Assembly (NCBI GenBank): GCA_964034945.1
Contig: OZ035961.1
Coordinates: 1,033,501-1,097,500, forward strand
Reading direction: 5' to 3'
From: Chrysopilus asiliformis
Lineage: Eukaryota; Arthropoda; Insecta; Diptera; Rhagionidae
Length of the DNA: 64,000 bases
The translations under genes and the position numbers were made by a program. Shown here piece by piece: positions 1 to 11,866 of this stretch. Under the pieces are notes generated by a model that saw only the letters and a list, made by a program, of their open reading frames with translations, ran no database searches and was not told the DNA's origin. Within the stretch, counting starts at the first letter, position 1; each line of letters starts with the position of its first letter.

Positions 1-42
1 GGAGTTCACGCGCAGCGGGTGGGCGGAAACTTTCGAGCATGG

Positions 43-2445
43 ATGCCAAACACCGCAAGATTGACCCCTCCGCCGCATCCAGTGACGATTGCCAGTAACA
101 GTCGGCCTCCCTTGTCCTCGACTTCTTCCGATAGCGTAGCAATCAACATTTTTCCCACAGACATTGACCATCCTTCCACCCACAATCAGCATCACCGTTT
201 GTATCAGCATTACCACGACCACAGCTACAGTCGCCAGCAAAGCTTGCCCAATGTTGAGGCCCACAGAGCCTCCATTGATAGCAGCCCGCCAAGGTCTTTG
301 CAAGAGCGTGTGGCTGCTTTAACTAGAAACGATCCCCCGAATTTATTGAATGTACAAAGTCGCGGCACAAACGGGACCGGCGATCCCGAGAACGGAAATG
401 CCGATGGCGGCGGGGGTGGAAGAGGAGGAGATGCAGTTGGAGTTCCTCCAGGCGGAGCCGTTGCTGAGGTTTTTGCAGATTACCCCGAAGTCAGGCGCTT
501 TTTTGCCGCCGTTTCCCGTTACATTCCATTTATTTGCATTTTACTATTGAAAAGTGCCTACGATAACATGCAAAGCCTCCTCGATATCGTCGCGCTGGCG
601 ACCATTTTTGTTCACATCAACAACAGCTTAAAGGAGCAAGTTTCCAAGCACACCCAAAGAAGCCTTTTTGTTTTGCAGCGCGGACTGTTGTTAACAGCTT
701 TATTCATTTTCTATCGGTGTTTCTTCATCGAGAAGGACTATTTCTTTTTTCTGCTGTTCACGGGAAGTGGAAACGTCCCTCATGAGATTGGATTAGGGCG
801 ACTTTTGCTGAATCTAGCTATCACTGATCTGGTATCGAAGCTGGTCACTGTTGGCATAAAAATGATCATCACAATGCTTCCCCCACATGTCATCAACTAT
901 AAGAGAAGGGTGAGTTTATTTCCGGATGATTGATATTTATAGAAAAACAGCTGTACAAACTTTTGCCACAAGCTCGCCAATGTGTTAATTAAATTTAATC
1001 GCCCTAGTCGTTTTTAAATAATTTAAGTATGTATCATGATTATTTTCTGTTTGTATTTCAGGGTAGAATATACTTTTTAACGGAAGCGCTTTCTCAAATG
1101 TACCGAGCTTTGGTGCCCATTCAAATGTGGCTGGAATTTCTATTCTATTCCTATACTGGAATTGAAAAGGTGATCAGTTTGTAATTTTTAAATTCTAGGG
1201 TGAAATTGAATTTTTCCTTGATTTCAGATTTTTCCAGGTATGCTTTCAAGTGCTTATATGTTATCGAAGTCATACGACCTGTTTGAATGCGCTAAAGTTT
1301 GCAAGCGGGCCTTTATTGCCATTCGCAGAAAAGTGGTTAGTATTTAGATTTAGTATTTAAACAATGACGGGGGATTAAGGTTAAGTTTCCACATGAAAGA
1401 AGTTTGACGGCTGTACTAAACTCCATAAACAAAATCACAAAAATCGTAACGCAGGGCAGATAGAAAGGCCGAAAATTTGCATGACATATCATTCTTTCTT
1501 AAAAAATATGGACCTAATATAGGCAACACAATGCATTCGGTTTGTCTAATTTCCAATAACATTTTGTTTTGTTTACAAAGCATTTACTTGTAATTAGGGA
1601 CTGTTCATAAAATACGTCGTCTATGTTTTTGCCTTTTGGAGGGTTCTTTTTTGTATAGAGTTCAGTACCACTGTCCCACTACCGCAAACCCACCGTCTCC
1701 CCCTAAAAGTGCAATGTACTTTATGGGCAGTCCGGTTTGTAGCAAGGTATGTAATATTACTATTTACACACACCTCTGTCCTCCTTTTCCCCCTGAAATC
1801 CGAGAATCCTACCGTGACATGCCTAAATGTGGGTCTGTAACAGAAAATCCGGGACATATGATTCAATGATGACTCATCATAACAAGATGTAGTCGAGGAT
1901 ATAACTTCAAGCTTTCTTCTTTAAGGTAACTCACCTAACGCCAAATTCTCATCGTAGGCTCTTTTTTTTGCAAACAAGTTTAGTTTCCACTAAACTATTT
2001 TATTAATAATTTCCATGACTATCTTAAATCTGCAGCGTTATTTCTTTAATACTTACAGTTGCAAAATATTAATAAATCATCCAATATTGAATGAATATTC
2101 GAAAGCAGTTCTAAATATTGATTAAATAAACTTTATTTGGGGATATTTCAGAGTTATGGCACATGCCCGACCAAGGAGCAATTGACTGCGGCCGGAGATC
2201 TATGCCCAATTTGCCACGATAACTACAATACACCAGTCTACTTAGAGTGCGGTCACATTTTCTGTGAACTCTGTGTTGGGTAATTTTTTTCAATAAAGAA
2301 GAATTAGAATTAAAATAAACAACGGTGCTTTTTTTTCAGAACGTGGTTCGCTCGAGAGCAGACGTGCCCCCTATGTCGAGCGAAGGTGGTCGAAGATTTA
2401 TCCTGGCATGACGGCTCGACATCGTATCTCATGTACCTCTACTAA
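43..2445 (+). CDS. RNFT1: RING finger and transmembrane domain protein (RNFT1/RNFT2 family), complete or nearly so
   Basis: Probable membrane-bound E3 ubiquitin ligase of the RNFT1/2 family, known in vertebrates as ER-membrane RING proteins; whether it is nearer RNFT1 or RNFT2 cannot be told here. Exons are 43-909, 1062-1169, 1228-1335, 2152-2279 and 2340-2445, giving 438 aa, the usual family length. Residues 1 to about 145 are low-complexity (Pro/Ser/His, then a Gly-rich run). Several hydrophobic segments follow from about residue 155 to 345. The C-terminal RING is complete: Cys379, Cys382, Cys394, His396, Cys399, Cys402, Cys413 and Cys416 (C3HC4), followed by a short tail ending Tyr-Leu-Tyr. 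The start is the first ATG in frame, but the frame is open to base 1, so the protein could begin upstream. Intron 3 (816 bp) carries a TIR element. Confidence 0.93.
1361..1480. mobile_element. Degenerate copy of the window's common MITE, TIRs lost
   Basis: Within RNFT intron 3. It carries the internal block shared with the copies at 11695-11866 and 47169-47312, a stretch resembling TACTAAACTCCATA followed by a motif like AATCGTAACG, but no recognisable terminal repeats. Assignment rests on that internal similarity only. Confidence 0.4.
1597..1733. mobile_element. MITE copy with TIRs related to GGGGCTGTCCATAAAATAC
   Basis: Left end GGGACTGTTCATAAAATACG; right end is the approximate inverse, finishing TTTATGGGCAGTCC. 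It is 137 bp, non-coding, and lies in RNFT intron 3. The same ends occur at 8695, 11695, 37012 and 58147, which supports a family of short non-autonomous DNA elements. Confidence 0.7.
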
Positions 2446-2870
2446 ATCAAATCACCACGTCAATGATAAAAAGTTTCCTTCATTTTGAGATAAAAAAAAA
2501 GTATAAAACAAAATATATATTTTGGTGATATATTTATGCATTATTTTAATTTAAAAAAAAAGAGTATTTTTGAAGCATTTGAATTGAAATAAGTTATAGT
2601 TTTATGAATTCGGAACTCGAAGCTTCTTTCTTGATTTTTTGTTTACTATCTTGGATCGTTAATATAAATAAAAGACAATGAAATGTGCAAATTTGTTGTC
2701 ATTTCGAAGTTGGAACTCAGACGATATATTTTTTCTTACAGTTACGAGTATAATTAGAACAGTAAATATTTTTGCCAACTATTTATATTTCGAAATACAA
2801 AAGATATTGACGTAACAATAAAAGTACTTAGTAGTCTATTAAAATAGTAATTATGGATAAAGCAATTATT
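2446..2870. other. Convergent 3' intergenic space with polyadenylation signal
   Basis: The RNFT and ARL6IP4 genes meet tail to tail across 425 bp. An AATAAA at 2667-2672 is a plausible poly(A) signal for RNFT. I saw no clear canonical signal for the opposing gene and no other feature. Confidence 0.5.
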
Positions 2871-3570
2871 TTAGATATCCCATCCAACCGTTTCCGATTG
2901 GTAGTAATCTCCATCACCTCTGGTTGCCTGCCTATTGATCTCTTTGTGGCGGTCTCTACTGACTATTTCTTCTAGTATTTCACCATCACCCTTAATTAAT
3001 CGTTGTCGGCCCGTGGAAGGATCGACGACGCGACGGATAATATTTTGCCTAGTCTCGTATTGTTCTCGAGTTTCAGGCGCATGAGATTTAAACATAAGAT
3101 CTAAAACTCGTTGTTCGTGTTTGTTGTTAATCGAAAGCTAGCGTACAATAAAAAAACATTTAATTACCGATTGGAATTGAACAATCTGCACCATCACCCG
3201 ACGACGAATCTTTCGATTTCTTGGCCAATTTCTTTAATTTCTTCTCTTCTCGGCGCTTCTCCTTCTTGGCCTTTTTCATCTCCCTGTGTTGCGCTTTTTC
3301 GAGCTTCCGCCGCTCCTTTTTCAGTTTTTTCTCCTCTTTCCGGCGCTCCCGTCGTTCCTTTCGCTCTTCCCTTTTCTTTTTTTTGTCGTTATCCGAGCCA
3401 CTTGAGCTACTACTGCTGCTTGAAGAACTGTCGTCATCGGTAGACAAGCGATGGTAGTGCTTCTTTTTTATGGGGCTTCTACTTCTGGCTGCTGCGGCGC
3501 CCTTATCTTCCCCTGCCCCCTCCAATAATTCCTTTCGCCAACCGATTTCTACTGGTCCTTGACCACTCAT
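2871..3570 (-). CDS. ARL6IP4: ARL6IP4 (SRp25)-like nuclear Ser/Lys-rich protein
   Basis: Minus-strand exons 3168-3570 and 2871-3100 join in phase 1 to give 210 aa. The N-terminal half is low-complexity: a serine run near residues 45-57, then a long Lys/Arg/Glu-rich stretch to about residue 120. The C-terminal exon is the diagnostic part: a block with [20 protein letters not shown] followed by [20 protein letters not shown] and QATRGDG. This matches my knowledge of the conserved C-terminal domain of ARL6IP4, a nuclear-speckle protein linked to splicing in mammals. The 67-bp intron has clean GT and AG ends. The ATG is the first Met after the upstream in-frame context. The charged N-terminus alone would not identify the gene; the second exon does. 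Confidence 0.87.
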
Positions 3571-4555
3571 CGTTTAGCAAACCCCTGAAAAAGGTCATTA
3601 ATTATCTTATTGCTAAAAATCAGGTTTTTTTTGTGAATTTAAGGAAAATATTTATCTAGGTATTGATTATTTTGTTTCTGTTAAACCTTTTTTTCGTCTC
3701 TATTCATACAAAAACTAAAAATGTTATGCTTTAATAAATTCTATCGCTCTTGTGTAGTATGTTTTTGAGTTTAGTTTCGTTGCTAGTCTTTTATGACTTA
3801 TATTTTACTAAAAAATGTTAAATATTTTATACCCGCTTACAGAAATAACACAAAAACTACGAAATCGAAAAATGTCGATCTTTGTCAACAAACGTCAAAG
3901 ATTAGAGTTGACATTCTTTTCTTGCCCGTTGTGGGGATTTTTTTGGTCAAAAGCTAACAATAAACGGAAATATTGTGTTAAAATTAACAAAATTAAAACA
4001 AAAGTACCACTGTTTTTTTTTTCAAAATCGCATATAGAATTTGCACATAAGGTATTTTTTGTCTCCAAAACTTGTGAGATGTCGCTTTTTCCCAATATTT
4101 TAATAATTTAGTTCCACATTTTTTTAGGTAAAATCATAATTAAAATTTTATAATCACTAATTACTTCGTCAAGTGTTTGCAAACAAAAAAATGAGAGTGA
4201 ATATTAAAATCTGAAATAATAAAACAATTTTTTTAACAATTATTTTGACTCAGAAATTTCTGTACTGGTAACACTAAAATTGTTTCCAAGGGGATTTTTT
4301 TTAAAAGAATGGTAAACAATTCTGAGTGCGTTTTTTGTCAAATCGTGTAAAGTTGATATAAATGCTGAGTGCAAGGTAAGTGAATTTAATTCATACTAGG
4401 TTTATTTTTCTAAAAAAATTCGTGATGGTTTTATAAGCCAAAACTAACCATGGGATAATATATCCATTTGATAAAGATTAGATTATTATTATTACTTAAT
4501 GACTAATTTGACTAACGTTTACAATTCTTAGTATAGTTGAACAGTGTAGACAGGC
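3571..4555. other. AT-rich non-coding region upstream of ARL6IP4
   Basis: No convincing gene. One short ATG followed 14 bases later by a strong donor (ATG at 4362, AAG then GTAAGTG at 4375/4376, plus strand) looks like a small first coding exon, but I could not match it in phase to any downstream exon, so it is only noted. Confidence 0.4.
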
Positions 4556-4559
4556 TCCT

Positions 4560-4812
4560 GATAATAATAAGTTTGCGTTACTAGTCTTAATTGATTTCAG
4601 CAAAGCCTTTTGCTCTTAATTTCAGGAGGTCTAAATTTCCTTATTTCACGAAAATGGCTTGCAAAATTATTATCAGTTTTTTAATAATTTGTTTCCAAAC
4701 AGTAAGGATTGGTCTCTGCTGTTCATCCTATACTTGATTACCTTCAGGAGTGCCGCTGGGTATATTTTAGTTCCTATCCTATTTATTTTGTTCCTTAATG
4801 TTGTGTCAAAAG
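4560..4812 (+). mobile_element. Relic of a non-LTR retrotransposon reverse transcriptase
   Basis: Decayed RT domain. Bases 4578-4616 read LLVLIDFSKAF, the RT motif around the first catalytic Asp. Bases around 4650-4710 read MACKIIISFL and QTVRI, and about 4747-4805 gives SGVPLG then, in another frame, ILVPILFILFLN, matching the GVPQGS-LGP-LF-LF-ND motif. Stops and at least one frameshift interrupt it, and the flanking parts of the polymerase are absent. The motif set fits Jockey/I-type LINEs. It ends just before the mariner relic at 4831. Confidence 0.75.
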
Positions 4813-4830
4813 TTTCTCTGTACTACATGA

Positions 4831-5604
4831 ATTGAAAAGTCCCTGACTCGCCACTAAATAGTCCCACCAACCAAATATCCTTATTGTTTTTACGAAGTGC
4901 CAACATTGTAATGGTTTGTGGTAAATTTTGGTGGCATTCGGTTCATTTGTTTGCGAGTGGCAGTTCTGAAAGTATCGTTTCTTTTGCTTTTGTCAAAGCA
5001 ACAGACGAAAAAGGATTTCGTGTTTTGATTAAGCATTGCTTTTTTGGCGAAAAAAAATACCGTCGAAACCTAAAAATGGCTTAAAAAGTATAACGGAATG
5101 TCTGCTCCTTCGAAAACAATCATTTGTCGATGGTTCGGTGAATTTAAATGCGGTTGTATAAGCACCGATGACCGCAAAGTGAAAGGACATCGTAAAGATA
5201 TCAACAGAATGTGTGATTTTACATGCCGCAGGTGCTGCGGTTTCTAGCAATCCATCAAAAACAGCAACATGTCGATGATCCAAAATGATAGCAAAATTAA
5301 CTTAATTGAAGTACAAATTGCTCCACTACCCTCTGTATTCTTAAGATCTGGCTCTAGCGACTTTTACTGGTTTCCCAACTTCAAGAAGTGACTCAGGCAA
5401 AGAGATTCGCGTCAAATGAAGGTGTTGAATGCGAAAAAGAAGCATATTTGAAACCCTTGACTAATCACACTATATGAAACGTATCCAAATGTTGCAGGAC
5501 CATTGAAATAACTGTATTGCTCTTGTGGGAAACTATGTAGAGGATTAAAATATATTTTTGGCCAAAAAAAAATTTTTTCCTTGCTAGTCCCGGGACTTTT
5601 TAAT
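4831..5604 (+). mobile_element. Decayed, internally deleted mariner transposon
   Basis: The ends are inverted repeats: left ATTGAAAAGTCCC, right GGGACTTTTTAAT. Between them, in shifting frames, are fragments of a mariner transposase. The N-terminal helix-turn-helix appears around 5098-5180 (reads APSKTIICRWFGEFKC), preceded by VLIKHCFFGEK. The C-terminal part appears around 5345-5400 (reads SSDFYWFPNFKK). At 774 bp it is well short of the usual 1.3 kb; most of the DDD catalytic core is gone and several frameshifts and stops are present. Inactive. Confidence 0.82.
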
Positions 5605-8600
5605 CCTAGTATAGGCGAATTTGATTTTCCTAGATCTTCCCATTTTCACACTTTTAGCCAAGCGGAGCCGGGTTCGAATTCTAATTTTTAAGTATAGATT
5701 TCGAAAGAGAAAGGGGAAGCTTGGTTTAAACTTTTTCAAATCTTTCAATCTGAATTTTCAACAAAAAGTTTAAAATTATTTTTGAAAAGAATTTTTTTCA
5801 GTTTTTGAAAAATTGGTTCAAAAATTCATCTAGTTGTGGTCTGAAATTTAAAAAAAAAAATCTAAAATGCGTTTAAAAAACAATTCCCCAAAAAATGGAC
5901 CCTATTTAGAAAATGAAACGAAATCAGCGAATAAATTATTATAACAGAGAATTGTGAAGTACTACTTATATTACAAAAAGACAAAGAAAAAAAAATCAGG
6001 TTTCATCATAACCGAATCTTTCTCAATTTTGCAAAATAATTGTGCGAGTTGCAAAGTTCAAATCAAAAATTCGTTAAAAATATTGGCTTAGCTACAAGAT
6101 CCAAGGTCGCTCAAGTTTAGTCTGATAATTGATTTTTTTTTCTCTAATTCTCGCAGATTGAACCACTAAACTACATTTAACACAGTCCCAATTCACTTCA
6201 GTGAGTTTCACTAATAACAATTTTTTACTCATTTTATCAATTAAATTCCATTGCAAAATAAAAAAACAAATGTAAAAAATATTTAAAAAAAAATAATTTC
6301 AATGATATTCCATTGTAACTGAACCGGATTAAAATAATCATTTTTAATTAGCCCATTAAAATAACACCAACTCGGATTTATTTCGAAATTTGTTTTTTTA
6401 AAGTGATTTTTTTACCATGAAATTTTGCAATTGGACTTTAAAATCAGTTTACTTTTACTCTCCGGTTGAGGTTACCAAGCTTATAGTCCAACTTTATTCG
6501 GTTTTATTGGAAAAGGAATCTCCCATATCAAATGTGATGCAATCATTCAGTCACATTCGCTGAAAATGATGAATATTACAGTTGATAACAATTTTTTTTA
6601 GGTAGAAATTTGTTTCGTCTAAAGCTTCGTGTAAAAAATTTCATTGCCATGCGAACGGAGCGTGAATTTCAATATTGAATATTCTGGAGTTCATTTGGAG
6701 TTAAATAATGTCGGGTAGCGGTAAAATGAAACAAATTAATAATGGGTGGTATAAAAAATTGTTTGTTTTAAAAATTTGGGCAAAACAAAGTTTTTTATTT
6801 TGCGTAGGTATGAGGTTATTTAATAATATTTCGTTTCAGAAAAACCCCATAAACTATCTTACAATTTTTATCATAATCGAAATCGCAATTGAAAATTAAG
6901 AATTTTTCGTATTCAAATGGCTAATATAATTCCCAGTAAGGTTTCAATAAGAATGTAATGTTGGGGGCAATGATCCAAAAATGAAAGTAAATTCATTTGC
7001 ATAAATTAAATATGAATAAAATAGAAAAAAAAACTCGATTTTTATGAATATTCTATATATTTAGAAAAATTATCATCGTTTGATTAATATTTACGTTGAA
7101 TCAATGCGAATCCCAAATTGAATGAATAATCAATTTTACGAGTTTATATCTTTATGCACGGAATTCTTCGCATGTGAATAAAATATTTGTACAGAAAACA
7201 ATGCGAGGATATCGTCTCTTTGTAAAGTCTCTCGGGAAACTATTTAAGGAACCGGAAATAAAGAAAGCAAGTGAGCGACTCAACGATATGGGACTTTCTC
7301 ATTTTCTTGATGTTTGAAATTTTATCCTCTTCAATAGACTCCCAAAATATACATTCAAATGGTTGAGTATGGGAAGGTGGTGATTTTCTTCGTTTTTTTG
7401 TGTTATTTTCCGGGTTTGAATTTAGTGAATTGGAGTAAGGGCACGTCACCACTAGTCGTACTTATAAAAAGTACCTACTTTTCGTATCAGGTGCCGTTTG
7501 GCACAGACCTGAAGACGCTTGGATTTGTTTCGGAATCCAGGGAAAGCTTATTTTGGCTGGCTTTCCCGAAGTTAAAATTCCTTAACTGGACTTTTTGTTG
7601 CAAAAAGTTTGATCAGAGTCGAGTAGAAATTTTGTTTTACATTTTAACTTATTTACAAAAGCAATTTTCTCAACATTTCAGTGACATTGCCAAATTTCCA
7701 GATTTGGAAGTTTAAGGGGTGTAAATTTTCAAAACCTGTGTGTGTGTGAATTTTAACAAGCTTTTTGCAAATTTTAAAAATTTAAATATCAACATAAATC
7801 CATCAAATTTATCGATTTTATCCATAAATTGGTTTCCAATTGAGCAATTCTCTTATTAATTTTATGAATTCTCAACTATAAAATTTCCAAATTTAAAAAA
7901 AAATGAGAAAGTAGGGCACTTTATATTTGGTACTGTATTTTATGATTAGAATACGCTCCCTTTGCACATAAAGTAATATAATATGTACATACCAACTATG
8001 AAAAATGATGGAAATTAGATCGCAGCAAAAGAAAGAAATATTCAACCCCTTATAATTTTATAAAATTGATACCTTTATGTGAAAATTTTGTAAGTGACTC
8101 TATATCAAATTACAATTGGCTGTGTTTAAAAATTTCCGTATAAAACTTATTCTTTTTATTTATAAATCGTTTAATTCTTCTTCGAAATAATAATAAATAA
8201 TAATGACTTTAATGACTTTATACGCAAAAATTTATCAAAAGAAGCCGTGCACTTTTTTACAATGGAATTTATTTTTAAATCTTATATTTTCTGAAAATGA
8301 TGTAAAGTTTTATAAACGATACCATATACGTTACGGTAGTATTTACGATGTAACAGCGGTAGGAAACTTATTGAAAAGCGGGTCGAGAGATAAGAGGGGA
8401 GGTCCACGAACCTTAAAATATTTGACGAACAACCTCCAATATCTATATCGTAAAAGAAAATCATGTTTTATGATCCTTAACATAACTGTATTCGATTTTT
8501 CTACGGTTGATTCATATTTCAGTTACCGAGGCCAAATTTTTGTTCATTTTAAATGACCGTGAACTTCTGTTGTTTTTCGGCTACATATGGAGATAATTCT

Positions 8601-8694
8601 TAGGATCTGCAAAGGTTATCATTGGCGACGATGATGTTTCTTTCATGTCGCTGTTGCGCCATGATTGAAATTGGAAACTTTGAAAAATTATATT
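5605..8694. other. AT-rich non-coding stretch
   Basis: Only short, low-complexity open frames with no recognisable domain or splice-linked coding pattern. I see nothing further that I can name. Confidence 0.5.
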
Positions 8695-8802
8695 GGGAAC
8701 TGTCGATAAAATGCGTCACGTTAATTTTCGGCCTTTCAAACCCCCACCCCCCTTTGTTGCGCTTTTTTTGCGAAAAATGTGACGTATTTTATGGGCAGTC
8801 CC
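8695..8802. mobile_element. MITE copy with intact TIRs (108 bp)
   Basis: Begins GGGAACTGTCGATAAAATGC and ends with the near-inverse, GACGTATTTTATGGGCAGTCCC. Matching bases continue for about 26 bp at each end. The centre is C/T-rich and non-coding. This is one of the best preserved copies of the family. Confidence 0.75.
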
Positions 8803-10149
8803 TTGGATTTTGATTATTCAATAATGAAGAATTTATTCGGGGACAAGTTTGGCGCTTATTGCATCGTATTGTTGCGTCTGAATGTCAGAATTCAATTTGT
8901 TTTCTAGAATTTCCGAATTTATTTGACTTTGATTTTTGGTTAGTAACAAGAATGATTCCTCTATCAATTTTTTAAAATTTCATTGAATGAGATAACTTTT
9001 TGCTGATATTGTGGTATTTACATTTTTGGCCTTCATTACACCTTCACTTCTCACACACTCCAATTTGATTTGATTTTTTTTCTTCTGATATTTTGCTATT
9101 TTTACTCGATGAAGTCAAAAGTAATGAAAGAAATTAATAGAAAAATAAGTAATCTGACTTAAAATGAAAATAAGTGATTTTATTTTCCTGAAGGTTGAAA
9201 TGTAGATTTAGCTGTTTCTCTTTAGCGTCTGAAGTAAGAATTATAAATAAAGTCGACATTTGTTTACTTACGGCGAGAGTTTTGGACCATATTATTGATA
9301 AAATTTTGGGACTCTTTAGATGTTTCCACACCTTGAAGATAACCCGTATGGGTGCTCGGGTACCCACTTTTCTGACTAGGGTTTTTTTTGTGATAACGTT
9401 ATTGGATTGATCTGAAATTTTTAATGGATTTTCGGACTAAACTTTGATACTGCAGAATTGGAAGCTGAAGATATGGAGATTAAAATTATGCAAGGATTGA
9501 ATAAAGAGCAGAACCTAAGATCACTGAAAAAATTTTTCAACGTTCTTCTCTCACATAGGCTTGAAAATGAATCAACACAATAATAATCAAATTTCTAGAA
9601 CTTGAAGGGCAGTTTAGAATGGAAAAAATAAGATTCAATCAAGTCGTCTACTATTTGCAGGAAAATATCATATTTTATGCTTTATCAGAATTGTCACGCG
9701 TCTTACAGGACGGTTTCTGATTGAAAAGAAAAAGAGAGAGTCTGGCAAGGCCAACGAGTATAGTAGTTGGGTTATAAGATGGCGGACGAAAGGTTGGACT
9801 TGTCGTGCGAATAAATGAATTTTTAAACCAACTAAAACCGTTTTTCTTTTGAACTTAATTTTATAATGTAGAGCCTTCATGACAGAATTTTCAGCATTTG
9901 TCTATGGCTTGAATTGGTTCATAATTAATCACCCATTGAAACTTTCACATTTCCTTGCTTCTATAATATTATTTTTGCCCGCACAAAACCTCACAACCTT
10001 TCTTGCGATTCAAAATAACGGCAGACCGTTTCTTGGTGTCATTTGGCTTTCACTGAAAATTGGGAGCAGTTGTATGTCCCCCTATAATCTGTGAAATTTT
10101 CAAAGCGATCTGATAACTGGAAGATGTTTTTTATTTTCATTTGTTTTTT
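8803..10149. other. Non-coding, no feature recognised
   Basis: AT-rich sequence without supported genes, RNAs or repeats on either strand. Confidence 0.5.
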
Positions 10150-10278
10150 CGCGTTGTTCAAATATTGTTGTCTAATTTTGACATGAAATTATGTACACAT
10201 TTGTGATTTTTTGTATGGAGTTTAATTTACTGTATAACCTCCGTTTCCTTGAAAGTGTGATTTGTCTTATGGACAGCC
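10150..10278. mobile_element. Diverged MITE copy, one end recognisable
   Basis: Ends CTTATGGACAGCC, the family right terminus, and contains GTATGGAGTTTAATTTACTG, the reverse complement of the family's internal block. The left boundary is approximate because that terminus has decayed. Confidence 0.45.
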
Positions 10279-11694
10279 GCTTAGTCCTTATTATTGGTGA
10301 CCACAGATATGTATGCATGGCGCAAAGAAAAACAAAATGGTGATGTTGGATTTAACGTTACCTGTTTGAGTACTAAGTTCAGCAAATATTTTGCCGTTTT
10401 CAAATATTATAATCATAAAAAAATACTTTTTATTAGAGATGAAAAGACCTTCAATTTCCGCCACATTTTTTTATTGAACACAAAATGTGATTTTCTAAAT
10501 ATGTTCATTTTGTTGTTCCTGATAAGATGTTTTTTTAATTTTAACGCATTCTAAAAATATTGCCATTGTCAAATTAATTTAAGAGGATTAGTCAGATGAA
10601 TCGCTAAAATGGAGGGAATTGTTATGTAAAAAAAAAAACTTGCTATCAGTATAGCAGTTTGAAAACATGATTTTTTTCTCAGTTGATTCGATTTTAAAAA
10701 GAAAAAATTCATAAACTTTCTCCGGTTCAGGGGACAAAAAAAAATTTATGTTTTTACAAAACAGAATAAGATTAAAAACGAGTGCAAACAATATTATCTT
10801 CATTACGCACACGACCTCAGGTTTTTTGTTGCTCTTCGGATATTTTAAACTGAATTGAATGGAATTGAACTGGATTGCGAATTTATATACTGTCGATGGC
10901 ATAAAAGCCAAGATATTGTGTTGTTTTTTTGCGATAAAATGGGTGTGTGTTTGAAATTAGAAAATCAAATTGAATAATTTTTGCACATAATTGGCAATAA
11001 GTAGTGGTCAATAGGGATATTAGTAATGGTCAGGCGGAGCCTTGAAATTTGGAAGTCATTGACATTGGATTAGTTGATAGTTCCAAATGACTAAAATTAG
11101 CAATAATATCAGCAAAATGAAATATGTTGGATTGTTTTTAGTGAAAGATAATCCTGGTAATCTAAAACACATGTTTTTTTTGTTCAACTAAATTTTTGCT
11201 TGCACGCATCTAAAGTGGAGTGAAAGCTGGGAGACCTCTATGTGTTCTTTCATTATCTTGACGCTTCTGGTTAATGAATATTTTAAAATCGTGTTGTTTT
11301 TCACGGGTTTTCAGCATTGTTTTTTTTCTGTTTGCATTTTTGTAGCTGATAAATTTTATGACATGTCGATGTGATGATTCTGATGGCGATTTTAATCGGG
11401 ATATTTGGATGATGATGAGAAATAAATAACATTTTCAAGCAGAAACAAGGATTATTAAAGATAGGAAGGCTAATTGAAATATTGACGTCAATCAAAAGTC
11501 GTTATCATCTAATTTGGGATTAAATGGGTTAGTTACGAATTACCAGTGAATAAATCTTTGGTAAATTTTTTCTCGATAAGATTTAGAGACGTTTATTACA
11601 CTTTTACTATAAGAGATTTGAGGCAGGTCGAGTATTGTAGAAAACAAGGAGATTTCCAACAAATTCGTTTCTCTTTACATACACTTGTTGTCAA
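10279..11694. other. Non-coding, no feature recognised
   Basis: AT-rich sequence; open frames are short and unsupported. Nothing further seen. Confidence 0.5.
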
Positions 11695-11866
11695 GGGCTA
11701 TTTGTAAAAATCATTACACTAAGGGAGAGGGGGGAGGTCTATAATAGTATGACAGCATTATAAACTTCATACAAGAAATTTCGAAAAACTGTAACGAAGA
11801 AATTACGAGAAATTGTAACTAAGGGATCTAAAAAGCCTAAGCGTGGCGTATTTTATGGACAGCCCC
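11695..11866. mobile_element. MITE copy (172 bp), longer version
   Basis: Left end GGGCTATTTGTAAAAATCAT is a decayed TIR; right end GGCGTATTTTATGGACAGCCCC is close to consensus. Internal sequence resembling ATAAACTTCATACAAGAAAT is shared with the copies at 1361 and 47169, showing that the family includes a longer form than the roughly 110-bp one. Confidence 0.65.

Noticed and set aside
19..42. GTG start upstream of the RNFT ATG
   Set aside because: Non-ATG starts are not expected here; the ATG at 43 is in the same frame, although the true start could lie before the window.
3111..3457. Plus-strand open frames over the ARL6IP4 exon
   Set aside because: They mirror the Lys/Glu-rich minus-strand coding sequence; the minus strand has the conserved domain and matching splice sites.
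4362..4375. Short ATG plus strong splice donor
   Set aside because: Could be a first coding exon, but its phase 2 end does not join the first Root exon without a stop, and no other partner was found.
8203..8556. 117-codon plus-strand frame
   Set aside because: No domain, AT-rich codons and no splice or start context; probably chance.
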